Of a stretch of DNA of 64,000 bases, positions 7,793 through 16,137 are shown one piece after another. Each line of letters opens with the position of its first letter. Within the stretch, counting starts at the first letter, position 1. Position numbers and translations under genes: made by a program. This DNA comes from Acidobacteriota bacterium (lineage in GTDB: Bacteria > Acidobacteriota > Vicinamibacteria > Marinacidobacterales > Marinacidobacteraceae). Under the pieces are notes generated by a model. That model did no database searches. It saw only the letters and a list, made by a program, of their open reading frames with translations, and was not told the DNA's origin. The stretch is taken from assembly GCA_022826195.1 (NCBI GenBank), contig JAJDVI010000071.1, positions 1 through 64,000 of the forward strand. Reading direction: 5' to 3'.

Positions 7793-9615
7793 CAGCGGTT
7801 CTCCTCGATGATCTGCTGGAGTTCTTCCCGGGGCGGCGTCACCGCCTCCTCCACGGTCTCCATCTCGCCGTCCGCGCCCTTCCGCACCACCAGCGTGGTC
7901 CGGCCCCAGTGCTCGTCCTTCGCCGTGTGGTCCTCGCGGAAGTGGGCGCCCCGGCTCTCCTTGCGGAGCGCCGCGGTCCGCGCCACCGCCTCGGAGACGA
8001 GCAGCAGGTTCGGCAGGTCGAGCGCGGTGTGCCAGCCGGGGTTGTAGGCGCGGTTCCCGGCGACGCTCACGTTCCGGGAGCGCTCCTTCAGGGCGAGCAC
8101 GTCCTCGAGCCCGGACTCGAGCTCCGCCTGGCTCCGCACGATGCCGACCTTCGCCTGCATGAGGTCCTGGAGCTCGCTCTGGATGGCGTAGGAGCCGACC
8201 CCGTCCCCGCCGCCGTCCTGCCGCTCGAGCGGGGCCAGCGCGTCCCGGGTCGCGGCCTCGACCTGCTCGTTCTCCGCCCCGGACGCCGCGCCGCGCGGAT
8301 TCGCGCCCGCGAACCTCGCGGCGTGCTCGCCGGCCCGTTTGCCGAAGACCAGCAGGTCGGAGAGCGAGTTCCCGCCGAGCCGGTTCGCGCCGTGGAGGCC
8401 CCCGGCGCACTCGCCGGCGGCGAAGAGTCCCGGGACGCGGGACATCTGGGTCTCGCCGTCCACCTTCACCCCGCCCATCACGTAGTGGGTGGTGGGGCCG
8501 ACCTCCATCGCCTCGCTGGTGATGTCGATCCCGGCCAGCTCCTTGAACTGGTGGTACATGCTGGGGAGCTTGCGCCGGATGTGGGCCTCGCTGTCCTTCA
8601 GCTTCTCGCGGATCCAGGCGATGTCGAGGAACACGCCGCCGTGCGGGCTGCCCCGGCCCTCCTTGATCTCCCGCACGATGCAGCGGGCCACGTGGTCGCG
8701 GGTGAGCAGCTCGGGCGGCCGGCGGGCCTCCTTGTCGCCCTGGGTGTAGCGCCAGCCCTCCTCCGGGTCGCTCGCCGTCGATCCCTTGTAGAGGTCGGGG
8801 ATGTCGTCGAACATGAACCGCTGGCCTTCGCTGTTGCGGAGGACGCCGCCCTCCCCGCGCACGCCCTCGGTCACCAGGATGCCGCGGACGCTCGGCGGCC
8901 AGACCATCCCGGTGGGATGGAACTGGACGTACTCCATGTCGATGAGCTCGGCCCCCGCCTCGTAGGCGAGCGCGTGGCCGTCGCCGGTGTACTCCCAACT
9001 GTTGGAGGTGACGCGGTAGGCCCGGCCGATCCCGCCGGTGGCGAGCACCACCGCGGAGGCGCGGAACACCTGGAAGCGGCCCTTCTCGCGGTCGTAGCCG
9101 AAGGCGCCGACCACCCGGCCGCCGTCGCTGATCAGCCGCGTCACCGTCCATTCCATGTGGACGTCGATCCCCAGGTGGATGCCGTGGTCCTGGAGGGTGC
9201 GGATCATCTCGAGCCCGGTCCGGTCGCCCACGTGGGCGAGCCGCGGGTACCGGTGGCCGCCGAAGTTGCGCTGGAGGATCTTCTGGTCGTTCGTGCGGTC
9301 GAAGACCGCTCCCCAGGCCTCGAGTTCCCGGACCCGGTCCGGGGCCTCCCTGGCGTGGAGCTCGGCCATCGTCGGGTTGTTGACGTACTGCCCGCCGCGC
9401 ATGGTGTCGGCGAAATGGGTCCGCCAGTCGTCGCGGCCGTCCACGTTCGCGAGGGCGGCGGCGATCCCGCCCTCCGCCATCACGGTGTGCGCCTTGCCGA
9501 GCAGCGACTTGGTGACGAGCCCGACGCTCGCTCCCGCGGCCGAGGCCTCGATGGCGGCCCGGAGACCGGCGCCCCCGGCGCCGATGACGAGGACGTCGTG
9601 CTCCGCGACCTGCAT
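7792..9615 (-). CDS. sdhA: Succinate dehydrogenase / fumarate reductase flavoprotein subunit
   Basis: 607 aa. It oxidises succinate to fumarate at a covalently bound FAD. Visible motifs are the dinucleotide-binding VIGAGGAGLRAAIEA (residues 10-24), AHTVMAEGGIAAAL around 43-57 with the His expected to hold the flavin, the active-site VQFHPTGM, the GEGGVLRN loop with its catalytic Arg region, and HGANRLGGNSLSDLLVFG near the C-terminal half. It starts one base after the end of the sdhC-like gene and ends overlapping sdhB, giving gene order membrane subunit - flavoprotein - iron-sulfur. Direction of turnover (oxidation or reduction) cannot be decided from sequence. Confidence 0.96.
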   Translation of the reverse strand: MQVAEHDVLVIGAGGAGLRAAIEASAAGASVGLVTKSLLGKAHTVMAEGGIAAALANVDGRDDWRTHFADTMRGGQYVNNPTMAELHAREAPDRVRELEAWGAVFDRTNDQKILQRNFGGHRYPRLAHVGDRTGLEMIRTLQDHGIHLGIDVHMEWTVTRLISDGGRVVGAFGYDREKGRFQVFRASAVVLATGGIGRAYRVTSNSWEYTGDGHALAYEAGAELIDMEYVQFHPTGMVWPPSVRGILVTEGVRGEGGVLRNSEGQRFMFDDIPDLYKGSTASDPEEGWRYTQGDKEARRPPELLTRDHVARCIVREIKEGRGSPHGGVFLDIAWIREKLKDSEAHIRRKLPSMYHQFKELAGIDITSEAMEVGPTTHYVMGGVKVDGETQMSRVPGLFAAGECAGGLHGANRLGGNSLSDLLVFGKRAGEHAARFAGANPRGAASGAENEQVEAATRDALAPLERQDGGGDGVGSYAIQSELQDLMQAKVGIVRSQAELESGLEDVLALKERSRNVSVAGNRAYNPGWHTALDLPNLLLVSEAVARTAALRKESRGAHFREDHTAKDEHWGRTTLVVRKGADGEMETVEEAVTPPREELQQIIEENR

Positions 9616-10422
9616 CTAGAGAATCCGGTAGTCGGTCCAGACGCCCATGGAACAGAGCCGGACGTAGACGTCGGAGAAGGCCACCCAGAACAGGCTGCAC
9701 CAGGCGAACTTCATGTGCCGCACGTTCAGCCAGCTCGAGCACTCGTAGGCGCACTGGCGGGCCGGCTTGCCCGAGATCTTGTTGAGGAAGCCTCCCGCAA
9801 GATGACGGAAGGAGTGGCAGCCGAAGGTGTAACCCCCGAGCAGGACCACGTTCATGGTGAGGACCAGGGTGCCGACCCCGATGCCGAACTGCTCGGTCCC
9901 GGTCGCCGGGTCCACGAACCACATCGCCATCCAGGCGTCCCAGGAAAGGATGCCGATGAAAGCCACCGCGAGGTAGAGGAAGTAGCGGTGGACGTTCTGG
10001 AGGATCAGCGGCAGGCTGTTCTCCCCGCGGTAGGTCTTCCAGGGCTTCCCGACGGTGCAGTTCATGGGGCTCGCCCAGAACGCCTTGTAGTAGGAGCCGC
10101 GGTAGTAGTAGCAGGTGAGCCGGAACCCCGCCGGCGCCCAGAGGATCAGGAGCGCCGGCGACCAGGGCAGGAACGCGGGCCAGATGCTGGGCTTCCCGCC
10201 GAACCAGGCGTGCTGCGAGTCGCCGAAGAGGACCGGCGAGTACATCGGCGAGAGGTAGTTGCCGAACTCGTAGTGGGCGTTCTGGAACGCGGCCCACGTC
10301 GAATAGACGATGAATGCGGAAAGGACCGTGAACGTCGCCGCAGGAACGACCCACCAGTTGTCACGGCGGCGCGTGACCCCGAATCCCTGCTGCTCGGGAA
10401 GGGCTCCAGCGACTGTCGGCAC
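9616..10422 (-). CDS. sdhC: Succinate dehydrogenase single membrane subunit (Sdh1 type)
   Basis: 268 aa with about five transmembrane helices (roughly 23-43, 86-106, 143-163, 179-200, 238-255). This is the long single-subunit anchor found with mycobacterial Sdh1-like enzymes, not a SdhC plus SdhD pair. His145 (LQNVHRYFLY) lies at the membrane edge. Cys/His residues cluster at C202-H203-x3-H207 and C224-x3-C228. The family includes an enzyme in which a membrane-embedded Rieske-type cluster has been described, so these are candidate ligands, although assignment needs alignment. It is followed immediately by sdhA. The N-terminal 20 residues are extramembrane. Confidence 0.88.
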   Translation of the reverse strand: MPTVAGALPEQQGFGVTRRRDNWWVVPAATFTVLSAFIVYSTWAAFQNAHYEFGNYLSPMYSPVLFGDSQHAWFGGKPSIWPAFLPWSPALLILWAPAGFRLTCYYYRGSYYKAFWASPMNCTVGKPWKTYRGENSLPLILQNVHRYFLYLAVAFIGILSWDAWMAMWFVDPATGTEQFGIGVGTLVLTMNVVLLGGYTFGCHSFRHLAGGFLNKISGKPARQCAYECSSWLNVRHMKFAWCSLFWVAFSDVYVRLCSMGVWTDYRIL

Positions 10423-10461
10423 GGCGGCGCAGTGTACCGCCGGAGCCGGCGGGCGCTGCGG

Positions 10462-11238
10462 CTAAAACGCGCAGCGGAAGCCGGTGTGATCCCAGGCGGA
10501 GTCGGCGGTGGCCCGGTTCTCCCAAGCGATCCGGTACCCCTGGCAGGAGTTCTCGGCGCAGAGGAACGAGCCGCCCTTGAGACGCCGGCCGCCAGGGGCG
10601 CCGCCGTCCACCCATTCCCAGACGTTCCCGGCCATGTCCGAAAGCCCGTAGGGGTTCGGGGGGAACAACCCGACGGGGGCGAGTCCGGCGAAGCTGTCCC
10701 CGGGACCCGGATGGGTTGGAAAGAGACCGTCGAACAGGTTCGCGACCGGCTCGCCGGCGAACGGCGAGCGGTCGCCCCAAGGGAAGGGACTGTCGTCGCG
10801 GCCGCCCCGCGCCGCGTGCGCCCATTCGGCGCCGGTGGGCAGGCGGCCGCCCGCGGCGGCGCAGAAGGCCGACGCGTCGTTCCAGCTCACCTGGGTGACC
10901 GGGTGATCCTCCTCGGCAGGCGGCCGTTCCGGTCCCCGCGGCCGGCGCCAGCGCGCCCCGTCCACCCGGACCCACCAGGGCGTGCCTGCCACCGCCTGCG
11001 CGTCGGGGGGCTCGGTCCCGGGCGCGTGGAACACCAGCGACCAGCCGTAACGTTCCGCGTCGGTCTCGTGGCCGGTCTCCGCGACGAAGGCGGCGAACCG
11101 GGCGGTGGTGACCTCCTCACGATCGAGGAAGAAGCCGGGGATCTCCTCACCCGGCGGAATCCGGACCGTTCCAGACGGCCCCGCAGGCCCGCCGCAGGCC
11201 CCGAGGGCCAACATGAGCGGGACCGCGGCCGGCCGCAC
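10462..11238 (-). CDS. Formylglycine-generating-enzyme/SUMF1-like lipoprotein
   Basis: 258 aa from a GTG at 11238 (ATG alternative at 11214). The N-terminus has a lipobox (LALGAC), so the protein is probably lipid-anchored. The FGE-sulfatase fold is evident: PGFFLDREEVTTARFAAFV, HPVTQVSWNDASAFCAAAGGRLPTGAEWAHAARGG, GLSDMAGNVWEWV, then a terminal RLKGGSF...GYRIAWENR...TGFRCAF. The family includes copper-dependent Cys oxidases that make formylglycine and many non-catalytic homologues. The paired active-site Cys of true FGE are not clearly in place here, though C-x6-C is present near SFLCAENSCQGYR. It starts 11 bp after the porin gene, so the two may be co-transcribed. Confidence 0.88.
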   Translation of the reverse strand: MRPAAVPLMLALGACGGPAGPSGTVRIPPGEEIPGFFLDREEVTTARFAAFVAETGHETDAERYGWSLVFHAPGTEPPDAQAVAGTPWWVRVDGARWRRPRGPERPPAEEDHPVTQVSWNDASAFCAAAGGRLPTGAEWAHAARGGRDDSPFPWGDRSPFAGEPVANLFDGLFPTHPGPGDSFAGLAPVGLFPPNPYGLSDMAGNVWEWVDGGAPGGRRLKGGSFLCAENSCQGYRIAWENRATADSAWDHTGFRCAF

Positions 11239-11249
11239 CTGTCCGGCCC

Positions 11250-12038
11250 TCAGAAACCGAAGACGAACAGGAACTGGGGAAGGAATTCGTGCGCCCCTTC
11301 GACCCCGAACTTGTTGCGCCACACCTGCAGCTCGGTCCCGATCAGCACCCGGTTCTCCACCCCCGACATGGCCTTCCCGAGGTCGTAGCGGATCTGGGGC
11401 TGGAGGAGGACCTGGTACGGCTGGCGCCCGACTTCGTTGTCCGCGGGGCTCTGCCACTCGCCGTGCCCTTCGATCGAAAAAGAAGCCTCCCCGACCTGGA
11501 AGGGGCAGGCCCAGTTGAAGTCCACTCCGAGCATGGGGTCCGCCTTGGGAACCCCGCCCCCGTCGAGCCCGGCGCCGACGTCCACCAGGTAGACGAAATC
11601 CAGGTTCGCGAACGCGAACCCGGGCAGGTCGAGCTCCAACTGGATTCCGGGGGTGAGCTTGCCGAACCGCGACTGCGATCCCCAGTTGACGCCTCCCATG
11701 AGGTTGACGTTGCGGACGGGCCCGAAGGAGATGTCCCTGCCGCCCAGGGCGCCGAGGCTCAGGCGGGAGTACCACTCCAGGTAGGCGTCCCGGTTGGACA
11801 CCGGGTCGTCGCAGCAGACCATGTCCACGAAGAAGAAGTTGGATCCGTGGCTCCAGGCGCTCGCGTGCTGGAGGGTGAAGACGTGCTGGAAACCCGGAGG
11901 GCTGACCACCCCGTCCACCCAGGCCGAGCCGCCCTGATACTGGAACTCGGTGCGGCTGAAACCCTGCGCGCCGGCGGACAGCGGCAGCGCCAACCCCACC
12001 AGGACGGCCCACCAGCAGACCTTTCGCACCCGTTCCAC
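11250..12038 (-). CDS. Tsx/OmpK-like outer-membrane channel
   Basis: 262 aa. A signal peptide (about 1-24, ending SAGAQ) is followed by a barrel-like pattern of alternating strands ending in a terminal Phe (FVFGF), as in outer-membrane barrels. Segments match the nucleoside-channel Tsx/OmpK family: FTLQHASAWSHGSNFFFVD, ISFGPVRNVNLMGGVNW, and FANLDFVYLVD. These proteins let nucleosides or other small solutes cross the outer membrane. The family call is by recalled motifs. It is the upstream partner of the SUMF1-like lipoprotein gene. Confidence 0.78.
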   Translation of the reverse strand: MERVRKVCWWAVLVGLALPLSAGAQGFSRTEFQYQGGSAWVDGVVSPPGFQHVFTLQHASAWSHGSNFFFVDMVCCDDPVSNRDAYLEWYSRLSLGALGGRDISFGPVRNVNLMGGVNWGSQSRFGKLTPGIQLELDLPGFAFANLDFVYLVDVGAGLDGGGVPKADPMLGVDFNWACPFQVGEASFSIEGHGEWQSPADNEVGRQPYQVLLQPQIRYDLGKAMSGVENRVLIGTELQVWRNKFGVEGAHEFLPQFLFVFGF

Positions 12039-12070
12039 GCCCGATCATTCCATCACACTCCAGCCGGGTC

Positions 12071-12315
12071 GGAGCGCCGGCCTCCGGCCGGCATCGCGGC
12101 CGCAGGCCGCGAAACCGCACCACCTCACCCATCCTCACGACACAAGCAGCTTGGAACGCCGATCTCCAGATCGGCACCGCGGTGCTCCGCACCGCGCGCG
12201 TCGCAACTCCAGCCGAACAAGTTGGCTCCCACCTCGGCGCAACGCCCAACAGCGAAGGTGACACCCACGGCTTGGAACGCCGGCTTCAGCCGGCACGCGG
12301 GCCGCAGGCCCGCAA
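12071..12315 (-). repeat. Three REP-like repeats in the 12039-12406 gap
   Basis: Three copies in the same orientation lie at about 12071-12116, 12150-12197 and 12271-12315. Each has the GGAACGCC or GGAGCGCC lead, a variable stem (GCCGGCC/GGCCGGC, GCCGATCT/AGATCGGC, GCCGGCT/AGCCGGC), and a second stem (for example GCGGTGC-TCC-GCACCGC). The stems differ but stay self-complementary. There is no gene in this 368-bp gap. Confidence 0.85.
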
Positions 12316-12406
12316 AGCGCGTAATCGCTGATCCGCCGGGAGTCGTACACACCTTGGAACCCCAATCCACCGTCTGTTTACACTTGGCGCATCGGGAGGA
12401 ATCTCC

Positions 12407-13141
12407 ATGAGGAGCGGTTCGCGAACGGCTGCCCTCGCGGCCCTTGCTCTCTTCTCGGCAACCTGCGGCAGCGGCGAAGCCAACGGCAGCCGGGTACAGG
12501 AAGACGCCTTTCAGGCGGAACGGATCCTCATGGTGCGAAGCCAGATCGAGCGCCGGGGCATCCGCGACGAGGCGGTCCTGCGCGCCATGCAGACGGTCCC
12601 TCGGGAGGAATTCGTTCCGGCCTCGGAGCGCCGCCGCGCGTATTCCGACCGCCCGCTCCCGATCGGCGAGGGACAGACGATCTCCCAGCCCTACATCGTT
12701 GCCCTCATGAGTTCGCTGGCGCGGATCACACCCGGGCAGCGCGTGCTGGAAATCGGGACCGGGTCCGGCTACCAGGCGGCGGTGCTCGCCGAACTCGAGG
12801 CCGAGGTGTACTCCATCGAACTGCTGCCCGGCATCGCGGCCCGTGCGGAGACGACGCTCCGCGCGCTCGGCTACGGGGACATCAATCTCCGCGTCGGCGA
12901 CGGCTACCGTGGCTGGCCGGAGGCCGCACCGTTCGATCGGATCGTGGTCACCGCGGCGCCCCCGGAGATTCCGCAGGCGCTCCTCGGCCAGCTTGCGCCC
13001 GGGGGGCGTCTGGTGGCGCCGGTGGGGCCGGATCCGTGGAGTCAGCGTCTGGTGGTTGCGGTCCGGGACGAAGACGGCGAGATCGACGTCCAGGACCACG
13101 GCGGGGTGGCGTTCGTCCCGATGGTTCCGGGGAGGCGCTGA
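12407..13141 (+). CDS. pcm: Exported protein-L-isoaspartate O-methyltransferase
   Basis: 244 aa. A strong Shine-Dalgarno (GGAGGAA) precedes the ATG by about 6 bp. The first 25 residues are a signal or lipoprotein-like leader (hydrophobic stretch, then SATCGSG), unlike the classic cytosolic enzyme. The mature part has the Pcm hallmarks: [36 protein letters not shown], and the SAM-binding [18 protein letters not shown] (about 111-128). A second region with [21 protein letters not shown] follows. It repairs isoaspartyl residues in aged proteins using S-adenosylmethionine; how SAM would reach a periplasmic enzyme is unclear. It is flanked on both sides by repeat clusters and is not obviously in an operon. 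Confidence 0.92.
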   Translation: MRSGSRTAALAALALFSATCGSGEANGSRVQEDAFQAERILMVRSQIERRGIRDEAVLRAMQTVPREEFVPASERRRAYSDRPLPIGEGQTISQPYIVALMSSLARITPGQRVLEIGTGSGYQAAVLAELEAEVYSIELLPGIAARAETTLRALGYGDINLRVGDGYRGWPEAAPFDRIVVTAAPPEIPQALLGQLAPGGRLVAPVGPDPWSQRLVVAVRDEDGEIDVQDHGGVAFVPMVPGRR

Positions 13142-13182
13142 GCGGGTGGGAAGGCCCCCGGGCGGATCAGCGAAAGGCCGTT

Positions 13183-13393
13183 CCGCTGCGCTCGGCGCAG
13201 CGGGTGCCGGCTGAAGCCGGCGTTCCGAGCCGGAGGCGCCATCAGAATGGGGTTGCGCCGTGCGCGGTGCGGAGCACCGCGGTGCCGGTCTGGAGACCGG
13301 CGTTCCAAGCCGGAGGTGCCATCAGAATGGGGTTGCGCCGGGCGCGGTGCGGAGCACCGCGCGTGCCGGTCGGAGACCGGCGTTCCAGGCCGT
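13183..13393 (+). repeat. REP-like repeat cluster with an 80-bp tandem duplication
   Basis: Three forward copies lie at about 13183-13233, 13262-13313 and 13342-13392. The second and third lie in an 80-bp direct tandem unit (13231-13310 and 13311-13390) that also contains CGCCATCAGAATGGGGTTG. Each has a first stem (CCGCTGCGC/GCGCAGCGG or GCGGTGC/GCACCGC) and a second stem (GCCGGCT/AGCCGGC, GCCGGTC/GACCGGC). It sits between convergent genes (pcm and the WYL regulator), where such hairpins could end both transcripts. Confidence 0.88.
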
Positions 13394-13401
13394 CGCTCCC
13401 C

Positions 13402-14457
13402 CTATTCCCAGTAGTCCACCTTGTTGGCGCCGAGTTCTTCGGTGAGGTTCCAGATGCGGGTCGCGGTGCGCTGGTCGGCGAACTCGTAGAGCAGTTGCGC
13501 GAGTCCGGCCAGCCGCATCTTGAGGACGGCTCGGCGGAGCGCTATCGGCTTGTCCACCTGAATCCAGTCCCACCAGCCGATCACGTGCCGGGCCATGTCG
13601 TCGAGGCCGCCGGCGCGGAACCTCACGGTCACGAAGCCGTCGTTGTCCTTCTCCACCTTCTGGGTCGGATGAAAGGTCCATTTCTCCGGCTCCGGGGCGT
13701 CCGGGTGGAACCGCCACTGGACGTTCACCGGGTCTTCGCCGAAGGAGCCGAAGAGCGCGCGCAGGTAGTCCCGCAACGCGTCCTCCGGCAGGGAGTGCCC
13801 CTCCTCGAGGACCACCACCGAGCTCATCCGGTCGAGGCGGTACTGCGCGAGGTCCCTCCCCCGTTCCCGGCCAACGAGGCGCGGCGCGCCGCCGTGGAGG
13901 AGCCCGGCGGGCTCCACCGTCTTGTTCCGGTCCCGATAGGAAAACGCCACCTTCCGCTGTTTCAGGATGGCCTCCCGGAGCGGCGCCGCCACGTTCTCGT
14001 TCGGCCGGATGTGCGGGCCCGGCCGCGACACGATCCCCCAGGAATCGATGATCGCCTCGGTGTCGGTGTCGGTCTTCATCGCCTGCTCGGCCTTCTCGAC
14101 CACCCCGTGCACCTTGCTGCGCAGCGCGGTGAGCTGGTTCACCTCGTGCGTCAGGCCCTCCCGGCGGAGGACCCGGACGGCCTTGTCGAGCGCCGCCATT
14201 TCCTCGGGTGTCGGCAGCCGGTGCCGGAACCCTCCGATCCAGCGGGCCGCCTCGGACTCGAGCCAGAAGCTCTTTTCACCGGAATCCAGCCGGTCCTCCT
14301 TCAGCGCATCGCCGAAGACGTGCTTCGCTTCCTTGATCCAGCGGAGCGCGGTGCGCCGGTTGACGTTCTCCTGCTGCTCCAGACTCCGGTAGGTGACGTG
14401 GCGGCCACTCAGCAGTTTCTGGAACAGGGTTGCGGTGCGGGCAATCGAGCTGGCCAT
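13402..14457 (-). CDS. WYL-domain transcriptional regulator
   Basis: 351 aa starting at ATG 14457 after AGGAGAG. The N-terminus (about residues 5-45, LSGRHVTYRSLEQQENVNRRTALRWIKEA) is a DeoR-like helix-turn-helix. The centre has the WYL-type segment (FSYRDRNKTVEPAGLLHGGAPRLV, then YRLDRMSSVVVLEEG), and the C-terminal part has the WCX-like extension (VTVRFRAGGLDDMARHVIGWWDW). WYL proteins are ligand-responsive regulators, often in phage-defence loci or stress responses. Here the gene is divergent from the BCCT transporter (57 bp between starts), which it might control. That link is by position only. Confidence 0.88.
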   Translation of the reverse strand: MASSIARTATLFQKLLSGRHVTYRSLEQQENVNRRTALRWIKEAKHVFGDALKEDRLDSGEKSFWLESEAARWIGGFRHRLPTPEEMAALDKAVRVLRREGLTHEVNQLTALRSKVHGVVEKAEQAMKTDTDTEAIIDSWGIVSRPGPHIRPNENVAAPLREAILKQRKVAFSYRDRNKTVEPAGLLHGGAPRLVGRERGRDLAQYRLDRMSSVVVLEEGHSLPEDALRDYLRALFGSFGEDPVNVQWRFHPDAPEPEKWTFHPTQKVEKDNDGFVTVRFRAGGLDDMARHVIGWWDWIQVDKPIALRRAVLKMRLAGLAQLLYEFADQRTATRIWNLTEELGANKVDYWE

Positions 14458-14513
14458 TAGACTCTCCTGGCGGTCGCCGGTCCGGGGCGGAACAGCCCCC
14501 GTATTCGCGTGCC

Positions 14514-16106
14514 ATGACAAATACTGACAGGCACGATCCCGAGATGCAAATGCGAGTGCCGCCGGCGGCAAGCGGAAAACGACAAATTCCGGCGCCCTCC
14601 CGGACGCTGATCGGCCGCGACAACATCCGGCCCTTCGGTCTCGACATCCACAATCCGGTCTTCGTCGTCTCGAGCCTCACGAGTATCGCCTTCGTCGCCG
14701 CCGCGCTCCTCTTCCGGGACGTCGCGGGGGACCTCTTCGAGGCGCTCTACGCCTGGCTGACCTCGACCTTCGACTGGGTGTTCATGGCAGCGGCCAACAT
14801 CCTGGTCCTCTTCTGCCTGTTGTTGCTCCCGTCCCGCCTCGGGCGGATCCGCCTGGGCGGCCCGGACGCCCGGCCGGAATACTCCAACTGGTCGTGGTTC
14901 GCGATGCTGTTCGCGGCGGGCATCGGGATCGGCCTGCTGTTCTTCGGCGTGGCGGAGCCGATGAGCCATTTCCGGAACCCGCCGCTCGGGATGGCCCCGG
15001 CGGAGGATCTCGCGGTTGCCGCCACGCTCTACCACTGGGGCCTGCACGGCTGGGGGATCTACGCCGTGGCGGCGCTCGCCCTCGCCTTCGCCGCCTACAA
15101 CCTCCGGCTGCCGATGAGCTTCCGGTCAGCCTTCCATCCGATGCTGGGCGACCGGGTCTGGGGCCGGCTCGGCCACCTGGTGGACATCTTCGCGGTGTTC
15201 GCCACGATCTTCGGACTGGCGACCTCGCTCGGGCTGGGGGTCGAGCAGATGGTGGCCGGGCTGGAACACCTGTTTGCCGTCCCGGCGACCAACACGACCG
15301 CGGTGCTGTTGATCGCCGTCATCACCGCGGTGACGCTGGCCTCCGTGATCCTCGGCATGGACCGGGGCGTGAAACGCCTGAGCCAGGCCAACATGACGAT
15401 CGCGCTGGTGCTGCTCGCCTTCGTGCTGGCGACAGGCCCGACCCTGGAAGTGCTCGCCGGCGCCGCCCGGAGCCTCGGCCGCTACCTCGCCGCCATCGTG
15501 CCCCTCAGCAACCCGGCCGGGCGGGAAGACCTCGCCTTCCTGCACGGCTGGACCATCTTCTACTGGGCGTGGTGGCTCTCCTGGGCGCCCTGCGTCGGCA
15601 TGTTCATCGCCAGGATCTCGCGCGGGCGGACCGTGCGCGGCCTCGTGGGCGGAATGCTGGTCATCCCGCTGCTGCTCGAAACGGCCTGGTTCAGCACGTT
15701 CGGCGGAACGGGGCTGTCGCTCCATCACGCCGGAGCGGCCGGAATGATGGATGCGGTTCAGGCGGGACAGCCTGAACTGGCGCTGTTCCGGATGCTGGAA
15801 CTGCTGCCGCTCGCGGGCATCACCTCGTTCGCCGCCATCGCGCTGCTGATCGTCTTCTTCGTCACGTCTTCCGATTCCGGAACGCTGGTGATCGACACCA
15901 TCACCGCCGGCGGCAAGCTCGACGCCCCGGTCGTGCAGCGCATCTTCTGGTGCTCTTTCGTGGGGATCGTCGCCATCACCCTGCTGGTCAGCGGCGGGCT
16001 CGTGGCGCTGCAGACCGCCGCCCTGACGACCGGCTTCCCCATCGCCCTGATGCTGATCGCGCTCTGCTACAGCGTCTGGAAGGGCCTGCGCTCCGCCCGG
16101 GCGTAG
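14514..16106 (+). CDS. BCCT-family betaine/carnitine/choline-type transporter
   Basis: 530 aa with about twelve transmembrane helices. The family signature is clear: GIGIGLLFFGVAEPMSHF in the substrate/Na region (about 148-165), and the aromatic-rich YWAWWLSWAPCVGMFIARISRGRTVR segment (about 350-375). VFFVTSSDSGTLVIDTI follows (about 445-462). The GIGIG sequence differs by one residue from the GMGIG of Na-coupled betaine carriers such as BetP, which suggests sodium coupling. Substrates are quaternary ammonium osmolytes; the exact one is not readable. Short N- and C-terminal tails suggest no long osmosensing tail. Start chosen at the ATG before TNTDRHD. Confidence 0.93.
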   Translation: MTNTDRHDPEMQMRVPPAASGKRQIPAPSRTLIGRDNIRPFGLDIHNPVFVVSSLTSIAFVAAALLFRDVAGDLFEALYAWLTSTFDWVFMAAANILVLFCLLLLPSRLGRIRLGGPDARPEYSNWSWFAMLFAAGIGIGLLFFGVAEPMSHFRNPPLGMAPAEDLAVAATLYHWGLHGWGIYAVAALALAFAAYNLRLPMSFRSAFHPMLGDRVWGRLGHLVDIFAVFATIFGLATSLGLGVEQMVAGLEHLFAVPATNTTAVLLIAVITAVTLASVILGMDRGVKRLSQANMTIALVLLAFVLATGPTLEVLAGAARSLGRYLAAIVPLSNPAGREDLAFLHGWTIFYWAWWLSWAPCVGMFIARISRGRTVRGLVGGMLVIPLLLETAWFSTFGGTGLSLHHAGAAGMMDAVQAGQPELALFRMLELLPLAGITSFAAIALLIVFFVTSSDSGTLVIDTITAGGKLDAPVVQRIFWCSFVGIVAITLLVSGGLVALQTAALTTGFPIALMLIALCYSVWKGLRSARA

Positions 16107-16137
16107 CCGGCGCGAAGTAGCGTCCCGGGCAGCGCCC

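Noticed and set aside
7909-11388. 1159-codon plus-strand frame over the sdh genes
   Set aside because: Mirrors sdhA and sdhC codons; low-complexity Glu/Val/Arg composition; no motifs. It is a GC artefact.
13231-13390. Tandem repeats considered as a CRISPR array
   Set aside because: Only two 80-bp units, no distinct spacers and no cas genes; the repeats belong to the dispersed hairpin family.
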